Translations under genes and position numbers: made by a program
The notes under the pieces: generated by a model
Seen by the model: only the letters and a program-made list of their open reading frames with translations
Told to the model about the DNA's origin: nothing
Database searches by the model: none
Shown: one piece after another, positions 36,001 to 45,211 of the stretch
Position numbering within the stretch: the first letter of the stretch is position 1
Layout of the letters: every line of letters begins with the position of its first letter
Source of the DNA: Phycisphaerales bacterium
GTDB taxonomy: Bacteria > Planctomycetota > Phycisphaerae > Phycisphaerales > UBA1924
Length of the DNA stretch: 64,000 nucleotides
Assembly (NCBI GenBank): GCA_029260375.1
Contig: JAJDDI010000053.1
Location: forward strand, 1-64,000
Direction of reading: 5' to 3'

Positions 36001-36134
36001 ACCCACGGCTCGGGCGGGCACAGCACCTGCTCGTGCCCCGCCAGCAGCGCGCACAGCAGCGTCGTGCCCGACCGGGGCAGACCCAGGACAAAGACGAGGT
36101 TTTCACCGGACTCACCGACCATCAACTCGCTCAT
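33009..36134 (-). CDS. Trifunctional sulfotransferase-glycosyltransferase-methyltransferase fusion
   Basis: A 1041-residue protein with three predicted catalytic domains. Residues about 10-280: PAPS-dependent sulfotransferase, with the 5'-phosphosulfate loop GLPRSGTTLL and the 3'-phosphate motif LQRDPFDVAASY. About 300-410: Glu/Arg-rich coiled-coil linker. About 418-640: GT2 glycosyltransferase with TLVTPCYNAEDTI, VVDGASTDGTMDI and LNADDVLEP. About 690-1000: class I SAM methyltransferase, preceded by a small CPLTGRPM...FQCPL module, with VLDAGCFEGEVLDVL (SAM loop), IFLGQVIEHVNDP and LLRPGGLLVLSTPN. It overlaps the exporter ATPase gene by 23 nt. It probably builds and decorates the terminus of an exported glycan; substrates are unknown. 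Confidence 0.9.
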   Translation of the reverse strand: MSELMVGESGENLVFVLGLPRSGTTLLCALLAGHEQVLCPPEPWVMLALESLGSTNPSHPADAQVIGRAFRDFTRGGPPSSALRRFARDLYNERLEGTGRSVIVDKTPRYYHILPFIDRLFPSAKYLWLQRDPFDVAASYQKTWGIDLAGKALSDPGDPASLDLLVGLPTLESFATENAGRVHALRYEDLVHDADATLAGVYAFLGLEAAPAPQRPADTLFELKGSAVGDRKILETSSVHSASVGTGLATLTGAQLGSIYDAVGPRTLGAMGYSSSIEALGDRGFEAPSGTVTRERREMATRALEQRWSLVDSGSDIGAELPPSLRYHLDEAERRFEGMQGHAQTLERQRDEWMERFQEQKDEADRERKAHYDLIRVHDETERQFRAYKDRRPRELARELVGKVSARQISRLAHPARGGHMPPITLVTPCYNAEDTIRETIESVLAQGYERLQYIVVDGASTDGTMDIVREYEDRIDIIICEPDHGMYDAIGKGFDEGTGEVFMYLNADDVLEPLALQRVGEHFRDHPKSQVAYREDTITIGPWRFPNAAQPPRVDMWSLLRGHILFQDGVAFRHYAYAQVRGIDRSMRLAGDYDLWLRLSRHFRFDRVGGHVSSFRIRPGQLSNDMKAYGVEQREARARFRARMRAVGWLRRIPGGLLTLAVNSVERVGRRRRFFYPVHFGGPPAPGQAPEPGAPAPRCPLTGRPMDRLLFSSRDTRFQCPLVSSVYYNDASGVVVTTPHLEGEALNELYETYYSSGPGEPIAPPPGLVSPYRGWRNRRWVLGEVIRRLRLPVPLSMAINFRAESGSWGQITWRDLRGALGRRVRKNDSALRVLDAGCFEGEVLDVLREKTSWQLTGLEPNALAVEKARAKGHRVHHAFIEDAPMVVPEGERFDVIFLGQVIEHVNDPAMVVRRMTQLLRPGGLLVLSTPNLDSAQVKMFGPTWSHWHVPYHRVMFGRRAMRELGRVCGLRPVRLTTHSNSFWSGYSVKVNELGVAGSAPHTWRPDPRTMRRARSVSAWSRLLWNWRGMGDYMFMVYTKV

Positions 36135-37365
36135 GGACCCGCGGCGTCAAGAGCACATGGTAGGTGGAGTCCACCACCCTCGAACCCTCGACCTCGAACC
36201 AGCCCGCGTCCCACGACGCCCCGCCCGAGGTATCGGACCCTGGCCCCCGGATCCCGAACCGGGCGCGGTACCGCCCCGGGCCGATCCCCACCGGGCGCCA
36301 GGGCCAGCGCATGACCAGCTCCGCGCCCGGGGCGTGCGGGGCCGGGTCCTGACCCAGGCGCTGCGAGTCCGCCTGCGCCACCAGCGCGCCCGACTCGTCC
36401 TCAATCTCTAGCCAGAAGTGCGAGGGACCCGCCCCGGGCGCCCGGGCCAGCGCCCCGAGCACGAACCGCTTGTACGCGGGCGCCTGCGCGGCGGCGTGCC
36501 CGGGCTTGAGCTCGATCCAGGCGCGGCGCAGCGGCTCGTCGTCTCCGACCGCGTTGTGAAAGCTCTCGTCCGCGCCGGGGATCGGGGCGCCGTCCTTGAC
36601 GATCGGCCCGCTCGCCTGGGCCCGCCCACGCCCGACGCTCTCCAGGTAGGCGCCGACCACCTCGCCAGGGTCGCCGACCTGGCGGATCTGTCCCTTCTCC
36701 ATCCAGACAACGCGCTGCGAGAGCCGCTCGATCGCGCCGGCCGAGTGCGACACGAACACCACCGTCCGGTCCTCGTCGCCCACCATCCGCTCGATCAGCT
36801 CGTAGCTCTTCTCGCGGAACGAGGCGTCGCCCACGCTGAACGCCTCGTCGATCATCAGCACGTCCGGCTCCATGAACGCGTACAGCGAGAACGACAGGCG
36901 CGCGCGCATGCCCGACGAGTACGTGCGCATCGGGCGATCGATGAACTCCTCCAGCTCGGCGAACTCGATGATCTGGTCCTTGCGCTCGCGGACGTACTTG
37001 GGGTCCAGCCCGAGCAGGCCCGAGGCCAGGTCGATGTTCTGCGAGCCCGTCAGGTGCTGGTTGAACCCCGTGCCCAGCTCGATGAGCGCGAAGACGCGCC
37101 CGCGCACGTCAAACGTCCCCCCCGTGGGGCTCAGCACGCCCGAGAGCAGCTTGAGCAGGGTGCTCTTGCCGCACCCGTTGGGCCCGATGACGCCCAGACA
37201 CTGCCCCCGGGGGACCTCCAGGCTCACGCCGCGCAGCGCCTCGAAGCTCACATGCCGGGTCACGCGCCCCAGCGTCGCCCACTCGAGCAGGCGCCCGGAG
37301 GGACGCTTGTAGACCCGGTAGGTCTTGCGCAGATCCGTCGCGACGATCGCGGGCGCCTGGCTCAT
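36112..37365 (-). CDS. Polysaccharide ABC exporter ATPase with C-terminal glycan-binding domain (Wzt-like)
   Basis: A 417-residue protein. The ATPase half has Walker A GPNGCGKST, the signature YSSGMRARLSFSLY and Walker B VLMIDEAFSVGD, with the RVFALIELGTGFNQHLTGSQN motif of the O-antigen/teichoic acid exporter group. The last 160 residues form a separate beta domain (RRAWIELKPGHA, HFWLEIEDESGALVAQADS) like the Wzt domain that recognises the finished end of the polysaccharide. ATG 37365 overlaps the permease stop (ATGA); the longer open frame is a shadow. Confidence 0.93.
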   Translation of the reverse strand: MSQAPAIVATDLRKTYRVYKRPSGRLLEWATLGRVTRHVSFEALRGVSLEVPRGQCLGVIGPNGCGKSTLLKLLSGVLSPTGGTFDVRGRVFALIELGTGFNQHLTGSQNIDLASGLLGLDPKYVRERKDQIIEFAELEEFIDRPMRTYSSGMRARLSFSLYAFMEPDVLMIDEAFSVGDASFREKSYELIERMVGDEDRTVVFVSHSAGAIERLSQRVVWMEKGQIRQVGDPGEVVGAYLESVGRGRAQASGPIVKDGAPIPGADESFHNAVGDDEPLRRAWIELKPGHAAAQAPAYKRFVLGALARAPGAGPSHFWLEIEDESGALVAQADSQRLGQDPAPHAPGAELVMRWPWRPVGIGPGRYRARFGIRGPGSDTSGGASWDAGWFEVEGSRVVDSTYHVLLTPRVHERVDGR

Positions 37366-38141
37366 AGCACGTCCCGGATCTCGCTGCGCAGCGCCTTGAG
37401 CACGAACGATCCGATGGCCACGCTCACCACCACCCAGCCCAGGCACAGCAGCCACAGCCACCACGCGGGCATGACGCCCTCAAGAAAGAGCGCCCGGATC
37501 AGGTTCATCGAGGGGGTCACCGGGTGCGCCAGCGTGTACGGGCGGATGCGCTCGGGGATGAGCGATGCGGGGTACAGCACCGGCGCCGTCCACATGCCAA
37601 CGCGCAGCACCAGCGGCAGCGCGTGCGGGATGTCGCGGAAGAAGACGCACAGCGTGCCCAGCGTCAGCCCGATCCCAAACCCGAGCCCCTGGAGCAGCAG
37701 CAGCGCGACGGGCAGCAGCGCCCAGTGCCAGGTGGGCGTCAGACCGTAGAACAGCGCCACGATCAGCAGCACCACGAAGCTGATGCCCAGCCCGATGGTC
37801 GCCGACAGCGCCCGCTCGGCGATGAAGACCTCCTCGGGCACCGCCAGGCGCCTCAGGTACGGCGCCGCCCGCTGGAACCCCCTCGCCCCCTGCGTGACGC
37901 ACTCGGTGAACGCGACCCAGGGCAGCAGCCCCGAGCACAGGAACAGCCAGTAGGGCACGTCGCCGTCGGCCCGCCCGCGCCGAAGGATGAACGAGAACAC
38001 GAACGTGTAGATCAGCACGAGCAGGATCGGGTGCAGCACGTTCCACAGCACGCCCAGGTCCGCCGCGGCGTACTTGAGGCGCAGGTCCAGCAGCGCGCGC
38101 CGCCAGATGAATCCCCGGTACTTGAGCAGCGCCCCCGTCAT
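37362..38141 (-). CDS. Polysaccharide ABC exporter permease (Wzm-like)
   Basis: A 259-residue ABC-2 type permease with six membrane helices. The N-terminal amphipathic segment (IWRRALLDLRLKYAAADLG) and VLWNVLHPILLVLIYTFVF are typical of O-antigen/capsule exporters, as is WTAPVLYPASLIPE. It pairs with the adjacent ATPase to move a lipid-linked glycan across the inner membrane. The start overlaps the upstream GT2 stop (ATGA). Confidence 0.93.
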   Translation of the reverse strand: MTGALLKYRGFIWRRALLDLRLKYAAADLGVLWNVLHPILLVLIYTFVFSFILRRGRADGDVPYWLFLCSGLLPWVAFTECVTQGARGFQRAAPYLRRLAVPEEVFIAERALSATIGLGISFVVLLIVALFYGLTPTWHWALLPVALLLLQGLGFGIGLTLGTLCVFFRDIPHALPLVLRVGMWTAPVLYPASLIPERIRPYTLAHPVTPSMNLIRALFLEGVMPAWWLWLLCLGWVVVSVAIGSFVLKALRSEIRDVL

Positions 38142-39163
38142 GACGCGGCCGCCCCCGATCGCTTCGCACTCGACTCATGCCCCACGCCGGGCTTGGGCTC
38201 GGGCGCGGGCGTGATGCCCAGCGACGCGTGGAGCACGGGCGGGCGTTCGAGGGCCGCGAGCAGGCGACGCCCGCGCGGGCTTGGCGCGCGCCGGGCGTCG
38301 AACCGGTCACGGTACCGCTTGGCGCTGGCCAGGGCGGTGAACACGCCCCAGGGCGTGAGGAATCGCGATCGGTCCAGCGACCAGCGGTGCGCGACCCACT
38401 TGGCGCTCCAGCGCGTGGAGGCGACGCCGAAGTGGGCGCGCATCAGGTACCCCGCCTCAATGAGCGCTCGCAGGCGGCGGCTGGCGGTCTTGGTCTGCCC
38501 GTAGTGCCGGCTCGCGGCGACGACCCGGTCGCAGAACACGAGCTGACCCTCGCGCCCGATCCGCAGCCACAACTCGTAGTCGAAGCACAGGTCCAGCGCC
38601 TCGCTCAGCAAACCCACACGCTCCAGGGCCGCGCGCCGGATCAGCACGCTGGGCTGACAGACGTAGCACTTGCGGCGCAGGTCCGAGCGCTTGAACGCGA
38701 AGGTCGGGTAGGCCCGGGTCCGCTCGCCTCGCCCATCGACCATGTCCGCCCGGGCGTAGATCAGGTCCGCGTCGGGGTTGGCCGCGGCGCAAGCGCCCAG
38801 CGCGTGCAGCGCGCCGGGGCGGAGGAAGTCGTCCGAGTTGAGCCAGAGCACGTAATCGCCCGTGGTCTCGCGGATGCCCTGGTTGATCGCGGCCGCCTGC
38901 CCGCCGTCGGGACCGGAACGCCAGCGGACGCGATCGCCAAATGATCGCAGGATGGGGACGGTAGAATCGTCCGACCCGCCGTCCATGACGACGTGCTCGA
39001 GCCCCGGGTAGCCCTGATCGCGCACCGATTCGATGCACTGACGCAGATACCGCCCCTGGTTGAAGCTGGGGGTGATGACGCTGATGCCGGGCAGGGGTTG
39101 AGGTGTGGGCGTGGGCGCGCGATGATCGGGCTGTGAACGCGAGCTGTGACCCTTGCCGCCCAT
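38138..39163 (-). CDS. Family 2 glycosyltransferase
   Basis: A 341-residue GT2 enzyme: SVITPSFNQGRYLRQCIESV, VVMDGGSDDSTV and WLNSDDFLRPGAL. It opens the polysaccharide operon. ATG 39163 is preferred to the upstream one at 39220 because TACGCT ends 7 nt before it and the extra residues are low-complexity. Its fold is like that of the enzyme at 32077 but the C-terminal 100 residues differ. Specificity unknown. Confidence 0.88.
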   Translation of the reverse strand: MGGKGHSSRSQPDHRAPTPTPQPLPGISVITPSFNQGRYLRQCIESVRDQGYPGLEHVVMDGGSDDSTVPILRSFGDRVRWRSGPDGGQAAAINQGIRETTGDYVLWLNSDDFLRPGALHALGACAAANPDADLIYARADMVDGRGERTRAYPTFAFKRSDLRRKCYVCQPSVLIRRAALERVGLLSEALDLCFDYELWLRIGREGQLVFCDRVVAASRHYGQTKTASRRLRALIEAGYLMRAHFGVASTRWSAKWVAHRWSLDRSRFLTPWGVFTALASAKRYRDRFDARRAPSPRGRRLLAALERPPVLHASLGITPAPEPKPGVGHESSAKRSGAAAS

Positions 39164-39170
39164 GGGCTCA

Positions 39171-39176
39171 AGCGTA
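39171..39176 (-). promoter_or_regulatory. -10-like TACGCT immediately upstream of polysaccharide operon
   Basis: TACGCT on the minus strand ends 7 nt before ATG 39163, without Shine-Dalgarno. A TATACT (39209-39214) on the plus strand probably serves the divergent sulfotransferase. Confidence 0.5.
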
Positions 39177-39208
39177 CGCGTTCCGTCCGGCGCGGGGCGC
39201 CACGGGCG

Positions 39209-39214
39209 TATACT
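39209..39214 (+). promoter_or_regulatory. -10-like TATACT upstream of sulfotransferase gene
   Basis: TATACT ends 20 nt before ATG 39235, so this transcript would have a leader of about 14 nt. Confidence 0.45.
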
Positions 39215-39234
39215 GCCCACGCCCCTTCTTGCCC

Positions 39235-40002
39235 ATGAGCACCACCAATCCCGACAACCACGCCGATCTCAGCGACGCCCGCCTGATCTTTCTGCACATC
39301 CCCAAGACCGGCGGCACCACCTTCCTGCACCTGCTCCGAGACCTGTACCCCCGCCAGACGCATTTCGTCCGGAACGGCGATTGGCGCGATCAGCAGGCCC
39401 AGGTCCGGGCGATCAAGCCCTCGCGCGCGGCCAAGATCCGGGTCTTCATGGGGCACACGCCGTTCGGGCTGCACGAGATCCTGCCCGGCGCCTGGCTCAG
39501 CGTGACGATCCTGCGCCACCCCGTCAGCCGCATCGCCTCGCTCTTTCATCATGTCAGGCAAGACCCCTCGCATCACCTCTACGCCCGCACCATCGGTCGC
39601 GGGATGGACATGGCGGCCTTCGCTTCCTCCTACGCCGGGCGAGCCGTTGACAACCACCAGACCCGCCTGCTCGCGGGCGGCCCGCTCGGCATGGACCCGC
39701 TCCCCGGAAAGCTCACCGATGAAGCGCTCCAGACCGCGCTCGAGCACATCGCCAGGCCCGACACGCTCGTCGGGCTTCAAGAGCGGTTGGACGAGACGCT
39801 CGCGTATTTCGCCGAGCGGTTCGGCTGGGGGTCGCTTGGAGCGATCGAGTCACACCGGGTCTCGGGCGAGGCAACGAGCGTGTGTGCGATCGACGACGCC
39901 ACACGCGAGGCCGTTGAAACGTGCAGCCCCATGGACATGCGCTTGTATGAGGCGGCACGCGCCAGAGTCGAGGACGCGATGGGCGCTACGCCCGCGCCAT
40001 AG
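39235..40002 (+). CDS. Sulfotransferase family protein
   Basis: A 255-residue cytoplasmic sulfotransferase of the carbohydrate type (sulfotransferase family 2 pattern): the PAPS loop LIFLHIPKTGGTTFLHLL near residue 20 and the 3'-phosphate motif ILRHPVSRIASLFHH near 100. ATG 39235 follows family length; upstream residues of the longer frame have no coding character. It is divergent from the polysaccharide operon and 20 nt before an ABC exporter. Together with the fusion enzyme it suggests a sulfated surface glycan. Confidence 0.88.
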   Translation: MSTTNPDNHADLSDARLIFLHIPKTGGTTFLHLLRDLYPRQTHFVRNGDWRDQQAQVRAIKPSRAAKIRVFMGHTPFGLHEILPGAWLSVTILRHPVSRIASLFHHVRQDPSHHLYARTIGRGMDMAAFASSYAGRAVDNHQTRLLAGGPLGMDPLPGKLTDEALQTALEHIARPDTLVGLQERLDETLAYFAERFGWGSLGAIESHRVSGEATSVCAIDDATREAVETCSPMDMRLYEAARARVEDAMGATPAP

Positions 40003-40022
40003 ACCCGCCGGAGTCACGCCCC

Positions 40023-41861
<1,839 letters not shown>

Positions 41862-41871
41862 TTCTCTTGGA

Positions 41872-41894
41872 TGGGCGGGCATCCTGCCCGCCCA
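41872..41894. terminator. Hairpin between convergent genes
   Basis: TGGGCGGGCA-TCC-TGCCCGCCCA, a perfect 10-bp stem with a 3-nt loop, without a clear T tract. It may be a terminator or a member of the GGCGGGC-type dispersed hairpins. Confidence 0.5.
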
Positions 41895-41931
41895 GTCTCT
41901 CGGTGGGGCCGGTTTCCGACCAGCCCTCAGC

Positions 41932-43203
41932 TCAGCGACTCAACCCGAACCGCGCCGCCTCTTGCTCGGCCAGCGCCATCGCGTCTTCGGGCGAACGAAC
42001 ACGCCCCTCGAGCTGCGCGTCGTACACCAGATCCAGCAGCTTCTTGAACCCCGGGCCCGGCTTGAAGCCCGAAGCGACCAGCTCATCGCCCGTGAGCAGG
42101 GGCGCCGGCGCGATGCCGACGCCGTCGCCCGAGAGAGCCGCCGCGTCTTGGTCGATCGCGTCGCAAATGGCTGGCTCGGTCGCCCGCAGCAGCGCCCGCG
42201 CGTCGTCGCAGCCGGGCGCCGCGAGCAGGCGTTTGCGCTTGGCGACGGGCATCGCCCCCCAGTCCTGGCGCAGCGAGGTCAGGCACGCCAGCGCGTCGCG
42301 CAGCGAGCGGTTCTCGTCGTTGCTGAGCATCAGCCGCTCGCGCCACGCGCCCACCGTCGCCGCGGCCCCATCCACGCCCGCCCGGTCGATCGCCCACGCC
42401 CCCATCGCCGCGCACGGAGAGGCCTCGGGCGCGAGCGCGCTCAGCGTCGCGGGCGGGAGGTCCCCCGCCGCCTCGCCCAGCACGGGCGCGTCGAGCCCGA
42501 GCGACTGCATCATCAGCACCGCCCGGGCGCGCGATTCGTGCGCCATCATCCGGCGCACCTCCTCCCCGATCCGCTCACGGCTGACCCCCACCAGCTCGCT
42601 CGCGTGCTCGCGGATCGCGCGGGCGGTGTTCTCTTCGATCTCGAACCCGAGCCTGGCCGCCAGACGAACCGCCCGCAGCGCCCGCAGGTGGTCCTCCGCG
42701 AGCCGATCATTCGGATCCCCCACCGCCCGGATGCGCTTGTCGCGCAGATCGTCCAGGCCCCCGACCAGGTCGATGACGTGCCCGTGGATCGTGCTGGCGC
42801 CCACCGCCTCGTCGGCCGCGACGGGATCGAGAAACAGCGCGTTGACCGTGTAGTCGCGGCGCTTGGCGTCGTGGTCCGCCGTCGAGAACTTCACCTCGTC
42901 GGGCCGCCGCCGATCGCTGTACACCCCCTCCTCGCGGAAGGTCGCGACCTCGATCGTCTGGTGGTTCTCGCGCACGAGCATCACCCCGAACGCCGCGCCG
43001 ACCTCGCTCGTGCGGTCAAACAACCCGCGGATCTGCTCGGGCGTCGCGTCGGTCGCGACGTCGTAGTCCGTCGGCTCGAGCCCGAGCAGCTCGTCGCGCA
43101 CGCACCCGCCGGCGAAGTACGCGCTGTGCCCGGCGTCCTGGAGACGCCTCGCCACGCGCACCGCCGCAGCCCGCGCCGCCTGTGAGTCCTCGTGCCGGCC
43201 CAT
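41932..43203 (-). CDS. tRNA nucleotidyltransferase / poly(A) polymerase family protein
   Basis: A 423-residue class II nucleotidyltransferase. The head domain has AGGCVRDELLG, the catalytic DYDVATDATPEQI and KRRDYTVNAL; the neck has EDHLRALRAVRLAARLGFEIE. The C-terminal 150 residues are helical and lack an HD domain. It either adds CCA to tRNA or is a poly(A) polymerase; the sequence alone does not settle which, although the RRDYT form is common in planctomycete CCA-adding enzymes. TACACT ends 6 nt before the ATG, and no Shine-Dalgarno is present. Confidence 0.88.
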   Translation of the reverse strand: MGRHEDSQAARAAAVRVARRLQDAGHSAYFAGGCVRDELLGLEPTDYDVATDATPEQIRGLFDRTSEVGAAFGVMLVRENHQTIEVATFREEGVYSDRRRPDEVKFSTADHDAKRRDYTVNALFLDPVAADEAVGASTIHGHVIDLVGGLDDLRDKRIRAVGDPNDRLAEDHLRALRAVRLAARLGFEIEENTARAIREHASELVGVSRERIGEEVRRMMAHESRARAVLMMQSLGLDAPVLGEAAGDLPPATLSALAPEASPCAAMGAWAIDRAGVDGAAATVGAWRERLMLSNDENRSLRDALACLTSLRQDWGAMPVAKRKRLLAAPGCDDARALLRATEPAICDAIDQDAAALSGDGVGIAPAPLLTGDELVASGFKPGPGFKKLLDLVYDAQLEGRVRSPEDAMALAEQEAARFGLSR

Positions 43204-43209
43204 GGGCGG

Positions 43210-43215
43210 AGTGTA
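43210..43215 (-). promoter_or_regulatory. -10-like TACACT immediately upstream of nucleotidyltransferase
   Basis: TACACT on the minus strand ends 6 nt before ATG 43203. Confidence 0.55.
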
Positions 43216-43229
43216 GTGCCACCCGCAGT

Positions 43230-43448
43230 CAGAGCCGGGAGCGCGAGCGACCAGGGGCGGGCGCCGGGGCCGGATTCGTACGCGGAGAGCGCGGAGTGGA
43301 CGCGAGGCACGCGGAGGATGAGATCCTCATGTCTTTCCTTGAGAAACCCTCCGCGAGCTCCGCGATTTCTCCGCGAACTCCGCGTTTCTCTTCTGCAGGG
43401 TGTCCACCGGACGGCGCCCGCCCCCGGTCGCTCGCGCTCCCGGCTCTG
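43230..43448. repeat. Dispersed palindrome, family A, copy 4, interrupted
   Basis: Arms CAGAGCCGGGAGCGCGAGCG...GGGCGGGCGCCG (43230-43267) and its complement (43411-43448). The centre is 140 nt longer than in other copies because another inverted repeat (43280-43385) sits in it. Confidence 0.9.
43280..43385. repeat. Family E inverted repeat nested in palindrome A
   Basis: Left part ACGCGGAGAGCGCGGAGTGG...CACGCGGAG (43280-43316), right part CTCCGCGAGCTCCGCG...CTCCGCGAACTCCGCGT (43350-43385), complementary in blocks of CGCGGAG. It occupies the loop of family A copy 4. Confidence 0.8.
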
Positions 43449-43454
43449 AAGGAC

Positions 43455-43808
43455 TCAGTCCGAACCGCCCCGCGCCCGGCAAAGCTCGCTGAACTCCACC
43501 GCGCGCCGCAGGTGCGGGATCACGATCGACCCGCCCACGATCAGCGCGATATCAAACACCTCGAACAGCTCCTCATCGCTGGCCCCCGCCTTGATCGACT
43601 GATCGACGTGGTACGCGATGCAATCATCACAGCGCAGGACCATGCTGGCCGACAAGCCCAGCAGCTCCTTGGTCTTGGCGTCGAGGGCGCCCGGCTCGTA
43701 GGCCCTGGTGTCCAGGTTGAAGAAGCGTCTGGTGGTGGTGGTGCCGCGGGCGAGGATCTTCTCGTTCATCTCGCAGCGGAACGCCCGGAACTCGTCGTAT
43801 CGGCTCAT
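43455..43808 (-). CDS. AhpD/carboxymuconolactone decarboxylase-like protein
   Basis: A 117-residue protein of the CMD/AhpD fold with the redox pair Cys-x-x-Cys in VLRCDDCIAYHVDQSIKAG, and the C-terminal motif IVGGSIVIPHLRRAVEF. Such proteins act as alkylhydroperoxidase-type disulfide reductases or in related cofactor chemistry. ATG 43808 is chosen: a TACCCT hexamer ends 5 nt upstream, and the upstream open frame is a palindrome. It is followed by palindrome A copy 4. Confidence 0.88.
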   Translation of the reverse strand: MSRYDEFRAFRCEMNEKILARGTTTTRRFFNLDTRAYEPGALDAKTKELLGLSASMVLRCDDCIAYHVDQSIKAGASDEELFEVFDIALIVGGSIVIPHLRRAVEFSELCRARGGSD

Positions 43809-43813
43809 GGACG

Positions 43814-43819
43814 AGGGTA
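43814..43819 (-). promoter_or_regulatory. -10-like TACCCT immediately upstream of AhpD-like gene
   Basis: TACCCT on the minus strand ends 5 nt before ATG 43808; no Shine-Dalgarno. Confidence 0.45.
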
Positions 43820-43829
43820 GGTTCTGCCC

Positions 43830-43893
43830 GGTGGGGCAGGCGTCCCGCCTGCCGGTGTCCATCACGCATGGCAGGCGGGACGCCTGCCCCACC
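43830..43893. repeat. Palindromic element, family D
   Basis: Inverted repeat with arms GGTGGGGCAGGCGTCCCGCC (43830) and its complement ending 43893; each arm is itself a small hairpin (GGCAGGCG-TCCC-GCCTGCC). A half copy with the same sequence pattern is at 59811-59834. Confidence 0.88.
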
Positions 43894-43894
43894 A

Positions 43895-45211
43895 TCACTC
43901 TTTCAACAACCCCTCGATGAGCGCCTCCCAGCGCTCGCGAAGCTCGGCGTTGGCCTCCCCCGTCGCGGGCCCGGAGAACCCGGTCCAGACGCCCACCGAC
44001 TCGCGGTCGCTGTTGAGGAACACCGCCGTGGGGTACGACCGGATCTTGTCCAGCACCGGCAGCGCGTGCGAGGCCTCGGCCTTGTCCGACAGCCCCGCGA
44101 TGAGCACGGGCCAGTCGGCCCCGTGATGCTCCTGATGGATGCGGACCTGCTTCGCGTCGCGCTCGATGTCGCCCGTGAGCTCGAAGGCGAGCCCGAGCAC
44201 GCGCAGGCCGCGGGCGTGGTAGCGTTCTTGCAGTTCGACGAGGTACTCGGTCGCGTCGGCGCAGTTGGGGCACCACGAGCCGAAGACGAGCAGGACGGTC
44301 GCCCTGCCCCCGCCGGCGTCGAGCGCGTCCATCGTCTTGGCGACGGACACGGGTTTCCCGTCGAGCCCCTTGAAGACCAGCTCGTCCAGGTCCGCGTCGC
44401 CCCGCCAGGCGGTCTCGCCCATCGCGTCGGGTAGCGTCGCGTCGTCATCGCGCACGCCGGTCCACGTCTCGTGCCACCAGTTCCCCGACCAGAAGTCGCC
44501 CTTGAGCGAGCCGTCGGGCTGGAGGGCAGCCTTGAAGAGAAAGGCGTGGGCGCCGTCGAAGGTGGAGAGGCGGAGGAGGTCGCCGTCCACGCGCCCGGCG
44601 AGGTAGCGGTAGTCGCCGGTGGTTGTCTGGAAAGTCCCGGTGGCGAGGCCGGTCTGCATGTCCACGCGGAATTCGCCGATCGCGTCGTCCTCGGACGACG
44701 AGAACGAGACCCGCCAGCGCCCGCTCAGGTCGCTCGCCTCACCCGCGCCCGGGATCGGATCGAACCGGTCATCGGCGCTGTCCACTGTCGAGGCGGTTGT
44801 CTTCACGACGGCGTACGAATCGCCCCGCTTCTTGTGCCACTCCCCGCGCCCAACGAACCGACCCAGTCCGCTTGACGCATCGCCCCGCGGGCGTTCCTCG
44901 GTCTGGATCCAGGCGTCATAATGCGGGAACTCGAGCAGCGCCCCGCCCGGGCCCTCGTATCCGCCCTCGCGCGCCATCACGCGGACACGAATGCGCTCGG
45001 CGCCGTTGACGATGCTCGCCTCGATGACGCCACCGTCCGATCCAATCGCGTTCGTCGAGGACTCAAGCACGAACGGCAGCGGACCGCCTTCGGTGTGCAG
45101 CTCGACGCGATCCCACGACAGGCTCTTGCTATCGGGTGTCTCCGGCGGAGCCGCCGACGCGGCTGCGCACGCGAGCATCAACCCTGCGATCATCGTGCGG
45201 ACCGGACCCAT
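43895..45211 (-). CDS. Secreted thioredoxin-like (TlpA/redoxin) protein
   Basis: A 438-residue protein with a signal peptide (MIAGLMLACAAASA), a beta-rich N-terminal part of about 250 residues (LSGRWRVSFSSSEDDAIGEF, a repeated strand pattern) and a C-terminal TlpA-like thioredoxin domain with ATVLLVFGSWCPNCADATEY, where WCPNC is the active-site pair. The cis-Pro region is YPTAVFLNSD. It probably reduces disulfides or handles oxidants outside the inner membrane. ATG 45211 shares one base with the upstream stop (TGATG). Confidence 0.85.
   Translation of the reverse strand: MGPVRTMIAGLMLACAAASAAPPETPDSKSLSWDRVELHTEGGPLPFVLESSTNAIGSDGGVIEASIVNGAERIRVRVMAREGGYEGPGGALLEFPHYDAWIQTEERPRGDASSGLGRFVGRGEWHKKRGDSYAVVKTTASTVDSADDRFDPIPGAGEASDLSGRWRVSFSSSEDDAIGEFRVDMQTGLATGTFQTTTGDYRYLAGRVDGDLLRLSTFDGAHAFLFKAALQPDGSLKGDFWSGNWWHETWTGVRDDDATLPDAMGETAWRGDADLDELVFKGLDGKPVSVAKTMDALDAGGGRATVLLVFGSWCPNCADATEYLVELQERYHARGLRVLGLAFELTGDIERDAKQVRIHQEHHGADWPVLIAGLSDKAEASHALPVLDKIRSYPTAVFLNSDRESVGVWTGFSGPATGEANAELRERWEALIEGLLKE

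Noticed and set aside
32997-36314. 1105-codon plus-strand open frame
   Set aside because: Antisense to the sulfotransferase fusion gene; no recognisable motif while the minus strand shows three catalytic domains.
37563-37783. Small plus-strand Arg/Ala-rich frames inside the exporter permease
   Set aside because: Shadows of the minus-strand permease gene.
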